Assembly: GCF_002382885.1 (NCBI RefSeq) | Contig: NZ_NWVL01000012.1 | Location: forward strand, 1 to 64,000 | Origin: Streptomyces sp. WZ.A104 | Lineage (GTDB): Bacteria > Actinomycetota > Actinomycetes > Streptomycetales > Streptomycetaceae | Length of the DNA stretch: 64,000 nt | Reading direction: 5' to 3' | Shown: positions 60,134 through 64,000 of the stretch, piece by piece | Position numbering within the stretch: the stretch's first letter is position 1 | Layout: the number at the start of each line of letters is the position of its first letter | The notes under the pieces: generated by a model | Told to the model about the DNA's origin: nothing | Seen by the model: only the letters and a program-made list of their open reading frames with translations | Databases searched by the model: none | Program-made: the position numbers and the translations under genes

Positions 60134-60200
60134 ACGACCCCGGGTCACAGGTGCAGGCACACCTCGCCGGGGTCGTCGACACCGAGAGGGGTAACTCTCG
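60134..60200 (+). promoter_or_regulatory. Structured leader with ribosome site in a hairpin, before the 60201 gene
   Basis: A 10-bp stem acgaccccgg / ccggggtcgt (60134-60143, 60167-60176) encloses a 5-bp hairpin. It is followed by CGAGAG/CTCTCG (60183-60188, 60195-60200), whose stem and loop contain the GAGAGGGG ribosome site and end exactly at the ATG. This could control translation of the gene. Confidence 0.5.
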
Positions 60201-61205
60201 ATGCGCGTGCATCGTAACCGGCACGACTGCGCCTTCGTGGTCATGCCGAACCAGGCAGCCAGGCACAAGAAGCTGTCCCTGACCGCCCGCGGGCTCCTGG
60301 TCACTCTGCTGTCCATGCCCGACGAGGCGAAGGCCACCGTCGAGAGCATCACCGACGCCGTCGACGAAGGCCGACAGGCCGTCTCCAAGGCGTTCCGACA
60401 GCTCGAAGACGCGGGTTACCTGCGCCGCGAGCGCTACCAGCACCCCGAAACCGGACGCTGGTGCACCCAGACACACGTCTCAGACCTTCCGAGCAACCAC
60501 ATTCCGGCGGCCGGTGAGCCGGGTACCCGGTCAGTCGGCGGATCTCCCAAGGGAGTAAAGAACCGGGTAAAGAACCTCCTCCCCGGACCCTCCGTTGAGT
60601 GCGAGGGCGCCGAGCAGCGCGAGGCCCGCGAGGAGGAGGGGAGAGCCTCTGGCGAGAAGAGCGACCAGGGCACTCCGGCTGAGGGCGAGACGGGCAAGGC
60701 CGCATCGACCCTGGCTCGCCTGGCTGACGCCGACCATCGCCTCAAGCTCAGCACGAGCGAAGTCCTCCGCCTCACTCCGCTCGCCGCTGTTTGGCTCACG
60801 GAGGGGCACAGTTCCTCGGAGATCGTCACCGCCTTGACCACGCGCCTGCCAGAGACTGTCGACTCCGCCGCCGCACTGGTCTCGTATCGGCTCAAGAACC
60901 AGATGCCAGCCAAGCCGAAGCCGAGGCCGAAGCCCGCTCCGGACACACGTGCTCGTTGCGAAGGCTGTGGCGCCGTCTTCCCGCAGGGGCGGACCGGAAC
61001 GGTTTGCGGCTCCTGCCGCGACGAGGAGGACAGCGCCACCATCCGTGGGGACCTGGGTACTCCGGCCCCGGCCATGGCAGTGCCTCCGGAGCCTTCTGCC
61101 GTGAGTCCCGAGGCGGCTGAGCTCCTGGCCGCGATCCGCCAGCGGCGCGACAGCGGGGTTGTGGCCAAGGGCAAGAAGTGCCGCCCCGTCCTCGCCGCTG
61201 CCTGA
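60201..61205 (+). CDS. Plasmid/phage winged-helix protein with C-terminal zinc ribbon
   Basis: This 334-residue protein has an N-terminal winged helix like replication/partition regulators of streptomycete plasmids: MRVHRNRHDCAFVVMPNQAA, LSLTARGLLVTLLSMPDEAK, GRQAVSKAFRQLEDAGYLRR. A low-complexity Glu/Gly/Lys-rich middle and a CxxC...CxxC zinc ribbon (RCEGCGAVFPQGRTGTVCGS) near residue 260 follow. The role is unknown; the family is frequent in linear plasmids and integrative elements. It is preceded by a structured leader and followed by DUF2637. Confidence 0.75.
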   Translation: MRVHRNRHDCAFVVMPNQAARHKKLSLTARGLLVTLLSMPDEAKATVESITDAVDEGRQAVSKAFRQLEDAGYLRRERYQHPETGRWCTQTHVSDLPSNHIPAAGEPGTRSVGGSPKGVKNRVKNLLPGPSVECEGAEQREAREEEGRASGEKSDQGTPAEGETGKAASTLARLADADHRLKLSTSEVLRLTPLAAVWLTEGHSSSEIVTALTTRLPETVDSAAALVSYRLKNQMPAKPKPRPKPAPDTRARCEGCGAVFPQGRTGTVCGSCRDEEDSATIRGDLGTPAPAMAVPPEPSAVSPEAAELLAAIRQRRDSGVVAKGKKCRPVLAAA

Positions 61206-61234
61206 CAGCCACCGCGTAGCAGAAAGGCAGACAT

Positions 61235-62044
61235 ATGTCTCCCATGCACATGCCCTGGTACGCCCGCTCGGTGTTCACCGCTGGCAGGCCCCTCGTCCTC
61301 GTCGCCGCCCTCGTCATGTCCGTCCCCGGAGAGATCCGGATGGCAGAACTGGCGGGCTGGCACGGCTGGATCACCTGGCTCATGCCAGTGTCGATCTCCG
61401 CCTACGCCGCCTGCGCCGCCGTCATCTCCGACGTTCGCCGTCGAGCCAAGGCGCCCGGCCGCGTCACTGCCACCATCGGTGCAGGTCTGGCACTGGGCTT
61501 GGCACTCGCGGCTCAGGTGGTGGCACACCTGATCGACAGGGGCTACATGGCAACGTCGGCCGTTCTGGTTGCCGTCGTCTCCGCCGTGCCGCCGCTCGTC
61601 GTGGCACACATGCTCCACATGGCAGCGACACCGCCGGCCTCGGTGACAGCGGAGCAGCGTATCGCCGAGCTGGAGGAGTCTCTCCTTCTCATGGCACTCC
61701 AGCTCGGCGAGGCCCTCGACCTCGAAGGGCGAGTGCTCCTGTCGAAGATCCACGGCGTCAAGAACAGCCTCGACGAGCTGACGCAGGCGGCCGAGGAACT
61801 GGCACAGGAGAACGAGGATCTGGCGGAGGAGATCGCCGAGGAACTGGCAGTGGCCAAGGTGACGGAGCGCGCTCCCCGGCAGAAGGCGCGTGCCAAGAAG
61901 GCTGTGCCTCTCGCCGTCGTGAAGGAGGCCGTTGCCGCCATGAAGGCAGAGGGGGCGAAGGTCTCCGGACCGGCACTGGCAGACAGGCTTGGGTGCTCCG
62001 TCCGCTCTGGCTACCGGTACCTCGGCGAGGTCCAGGCAGCCTGA
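61235..62044 (+). CDS. DUF2637 membrane protein with C-terminal DNA-binding-like segment
   Basis: This 269-residue protein has four membrane helices in its first half (RPLVLVAALVMSVPGEIRMA, WITWLMPVSISAYAACAAVI, IGAGLALGLALAAQVVAHLI, AVLVAVVSAVPPLVVAHMLH), the DUF2637 layout found in Spd-type spread proteins of Streptomyces plasmids. A coiled coil (ELTQAAEELAQENEDLAEEI) and a terminal helix-turn-helix (KVSGPALADRLGCSVRSGYR) follow. The start is ATG at 61235. It suggests plasmid-like transfer or membrane attachment. Confidence 0.82.
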   Translation: MSPMHMPWYARSVFTAGRPLVLVAALVMSVPGEIRMAELAGWHGWITWLMPVSISAYAACAAVISDVRRRAKAPGRVTATIGAGLALGLALAAQVVAHLIDRGYMATSAVLVAVVSAVPPLVVAHMLHMAATPPASVTAEQRIAELEESLLLMALQLGEALDLEGRVLLSKIHGVKNSLDELTQAAEELAQENEDLAEEIAEELAVAKVTERAPRQKARAKKAVPLAVVKEAVAAMKAEGAKVSGPALADRLGCSVRSGYRYLGEVQAA

Positions 62045-62062
62045 CCTGCCGCTCCAACACTG

Positions 62063-62108
62063 GTCAACGCCTTTATCGGTAAAGCACTTGACTGGTCAAG
62101 GCGTTGAC
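62063..62108 (+). promoter_or_regulatory. Promoter/operator candidate before 62124
   Basis: The inverted repeat gtcaacgcc / ggcgttgac (62063-62071, 62100-62108) flanks TTGACTGGTC (62088-62097), which is repeated as TTGACTGGCA at 62105. It is likely a regulated promoter region for the next gene. Confidence 0.45.
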
Positions 62109-62123
62109 TGGCATCCTGGCGGC

Positions 62124-62567
62124 ATGGCAGAACACGAAGCTCTCATCTTCGAGTACACGATCGTCGGCCCCGACCTCCAGCTCATCGACGGCCGGGAGAT
62201 CGCCGCCGGCATCGCCGCGGACTGGACGGGGACCGCTCACGACCTCGCCCGCGAGATCCTCAAGCGCTGGCGAACCGACCCCCCGGCCGAGCACGCTGAG
62301 GAACACGTCATGGCGGTGGAGGTGACCGGCACGAACGGTACCTACGCCGCAGTCGACGACCCCACGCCAGTCGAGCCTTCCGTGCACGCTCTCGAAGTGG
62401 CCATTGAGGCGAAACTCATCGCTGACCACGTGGCGGAACAGGCCGGCAAGGATCTGGCGGAGGCAATGCGCAACGCACACCGGGCAGGTCTGTCGAAGAA
62501 TCGCGTCGCCGATAAGGCGGGCCGCGTCATGTCCCGCCCGACAGCACTCAAGGCGCTGAAGGGGTGA
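62124..62567 (+). CDS. Hypothetical protein of the right arm
   Basis: This 147-residue protein begins MAEHEALIFEYTIVGPDLQL. The N-terminal half is beta/alpha (IAADWTGTAHDLAREILKRW). The C-terminal half is helix with a possible helix-turn-helix (NAHRAGLSKNRVADKAGRVM). No family is recognised. The start is ATG at 62124; the open frame extends upstream through the promoter-like region but has no ribosome site there. Confidence 0.65.
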   Translation: MAEHEALIFEYTIVGPDLQLIDGREIAAGIAADWTGTAHDLAREILKRWRTDPPAEHAEEHVMAVEVTGTNGTYAAVDDPTPVEPSVHALEVAIEAKLIADHVAEQAGKDLAEAMRNAHRAGLSKNRVADKAGRVMSRPTALKALKG

Positions 62568-62600
62568 CGAAGAGAGGCTGAAGGCCCGCTTTCTGCACGC

Positions 62601-62641
62601 GTCGCAGCCCCGTTTGCCCCGGTGGCAGGCGGGGCTGCGAC
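62601..62641. terminator. Strong hairpin after 62567 gene
   Basis: A perfect 12-bp stem gtcgcagccccg / cggggctgcgac has a 17-base loop. It is followed by no gene for 1.2 kb. Between it and the repeats at 62835 I see only GC-rich, non-coding sequence. Confidence 0.7.
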
Positions 62642-62834
62642 CACTGGTCGACCCCGGAACCGTGGCAGAATCCGAGCTGCTAAGACGTGGCGGTCCGGCT
62701 CTTCGCCTCCAGGGGGTCACCCCCCACCCCCCAGAGGGAACCGCGTACGCGCGCGGCGCGCGGAGCCAAGGAACGCGCGCACATCGCGCACTGAATCCCT
62801 AGGAACCGGCCCTGACCTGCGAATACGCCAACGG

Positions 62835-63200
62835 GATTGCAATAGTTGATTCTCTTGGGGTAATGTTCTTCCTGTCGCCGCAACGGGACGCCAGCCGCGA
62901 GGCAGGTGGAGCAGAGCGACGGCACGCCACTCGAAGCGATTGCAAGAGTTGCGAAACACGATTCCGATCCGCTAAGATCGGAATCACCGCCGAACGGAAC
63001 ACCCGGGCAGCGGTCAGGACAAAGGGATTGCCTGGCCGACCGGCTTTCAGGGCGGATCGCAGCGAAGCATTTGATAGAGTTGCGAAAGATGACCGAGGCC
63101 CGCTAGGGTCGGAGTCACCGCCAAGCGGGAGACCGCGAGGCACCAACACTTCCCCGGCCGATCGGCTTACATGCCGCGACTGGGCAGCGAAACCACCGTC
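62835..63200 (+). repeat. Repeated promoter-like units without genes
   Basis: Three diverged units are visible, beginning at 62835, 62938 and 63068, with a partial fourth start (cgtttgtaatagttg) at 63721. Each opens with a TTGNAANAGTTG-like block. Units 2 and 3 continue into TTGCGA-18 bases-TAAGAT or TAGGGT, good -35/-10 pairs, then cggaatcaccgcc or cggagtcaccgcc, and end in ggccgaccggctt- or gcagcgaa-like sequence. No open frame starts after them. They could be tandem promoters, regulator-binding sites or small-RNA genes. Confidence 0.6.
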
Positions 63201-63219
63201 CCGTTACCGCCGTGAGGCA

Positions 63220-63720
63220 GGCAGCGGGGGTGAAGGATGGGCGACCACGGCCCTGAAGCTGGAGCGAGCGTAGGTAGGGCATCCTGCTGTCTGATGTGAG
63301 CGAAGGTGGATGGCGACGAGAACCCCGTCGGGTACAGCCACCCAGGTGAAAGGAACGTTGCCCGTACCGGTCTATCCAGCCGGTAGCGGTCGGGCGCCGC
63401 ATCCAACTGACGTAACTCGCTGTGCCGGTCCGTGGGATGCCCTGCGGTCTGGTGTCCAGGGGGTCGGAAGGATCGGTAGGCGGGAATGTGACTGCGGTGT
63501 CCAGGGCTCACCGTCCATCATCGGACGGCCGGAAACGGGTCGAGAACTTCGGAAGCGAGGTGATCGGAACGGGAACGGCTTCGAAGATGGGCGGTGAGAT
63601 GAGGTACTGAGCGGGCCTCACCCACCAACCGCTCAAGTTGAACATCCGGCCACTGGCCGGAGCCTCCCGGCGCCACAGGGCGTAGGTGCGAAGCCACCGG
63701 GAGGCGCCATGATCGCGAAA
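63220..63720 (+). ncRNA. Strongly structured non-coding region, possible group II intron remnant
   Basis: There is no credible gene. At least five exact hairpins occur: CGACG/CGTCG (63314-63330), TACCGG/CCGGTA (63365-63385), CCGTCC/GGACGG (63511-63528), CCGGCC/GGCCGG (63646-63660) and GCCTCCCGG/CCGGGAGGC (63662-63705). The run of segments such as tgtgagcgaaggtggatggc, gtgggatgccctgcggtct and gtccagggctcaccgtcc reminds me of domains I-III of bacterial group II introns. No maturase gene and no recognisable domain V are present, so at best it is a remnant or a different structured RNA. Confidence 0.45.
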
Positions 63721-63817
63721 CGTTTGTAATAGTTGACGCGACGTGATCGAGTCGCTTCACATTCGGTGGAGCGTCACGCCGCCGGGTGACCGCCTGGCAT
63801 CGACGAAGGGGAGAAAC

Positions 63818-64000
63818 ATGAAGACGGGCATGCAGGGCGTATCTCTGGCGAAGGTTCCGAGTGGTTACCAGCCGTCTGTGGAGGAGTGGATCGAGAACCT
63901 GACCAGCCGACTCGAATTGGTCGCCCGGGAGCTCGACGCCGCCCGCGTTGAGCTCGCGGTTCGACGCGAGTCCGAGGACGAGATGGCGCGGGTCGCCCTG
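63818..64000 (+). CDS. Partial gene at right edge, coiled-coil N-terminus
   Basis: ATG at 63818 with GGGGAG 5 bases upstream opens a frame running off the window (61 codons seen). The visible part, MKTGMQGVSLAKVPSGYQPS followed by a charged heptad region (TSRLELVARELDAARVELAV), suggests a coiled coil. It is not a maturase start. The product is unknown. Confidence 0.65.
   Translation, partial: MKTGMQGVSLAKVPSGYQPSVEEWIENLTSRLELVARELDAARVELAVRRESEDEMARVAL

Noticed and set aside
62835..63200. CRISPR array
   Set aside because: Only three to four diverged units, unequal spacing, no short constant repeat and no cas genes.
63310..63597. 95-codon frame in the structured region
   Set aside because: Codon-position bias is absent and the sequence is dominated by exact hairpins; it is more likely RNA than protein.

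Overview
The window is very GC-rich, with Streptomyces-type codon use, GTG/TTG starts and strong GGAGG ribosome sites. The first 22.4 kb is an ordinary Streptomyces chromosome. It has three AIM24-family genes, a NUDIX/zinc-protease pair, an SDR enzyme, moaE, a PDZ-Lon-like protease, a UPF0182 membrane protein, a Sel1-repeat gene between two identical initiator tRNA genes, the divergent catR/catA pair, hisN, a TetR/SMR pair, and the leftward aroA-rsgA unit with an M50 peptidase gene upstream. As I recall, this order matches the hisN-aroA-sigR neighbourhood of S. coelicolor; that was not checked.

From about 22.4 kb the window looks like inserted DNA and stays so to the end. 22.7-29.0 kb is an accessory block. 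It holds a complete ATP-grasp RiPP (graspetide) cluster of precursor, ATP-grasp ligase and PIMT-like methyltransferase, several unknown small genes, and an XRE/DUF5753 regulator with HATPase and DUF397 partners. A hairpin at 29,029-29,059 separates this block from a siphovirus-type prophage.

The prophage has two leftward operons around a control region. The late operon runs from 59.8 to 39.5 kb: HNH, terminases, portal, MuF-like, scaffold, capsid, adaptors, tail tube, frameshifted tail chaperones, tape measure, Dit, fibres, DUF2746, amidase endolysin, holin. Many of its gene junctions carry hairpins. The control region at 36.4-39.4 kb contains an 18-bp perfect inverted repeat, a zinc-less quinone-oxidoreductase gene and an IclR-type regulator. 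The early operon runs from 36.4 to 29.1 kb: RecB-like nuclease, OB-like protein, RecA-fold helicase, resolvase-like nuclease, split primase, metallophosphoesterase, and two overlapping genes resembling separate sigma region 2 and region 4 subunits.

Right of the probable packaging site (59.85-60.2 kb) the genes run rightward and resemble Streptomyces plasmid or integrative-element genes: a winged-helix/zinc-ribbon protein, a DUF2637 membrane protein and small unknowns. A 1.25-kb gene-free stretch at 62.57-63.82 kb follows, with promoter-like repeats and a strongly structured, possibly group II intron-derived RNA region. No integrase lies in the window; it and the right end are presumably beyond 64 kb.
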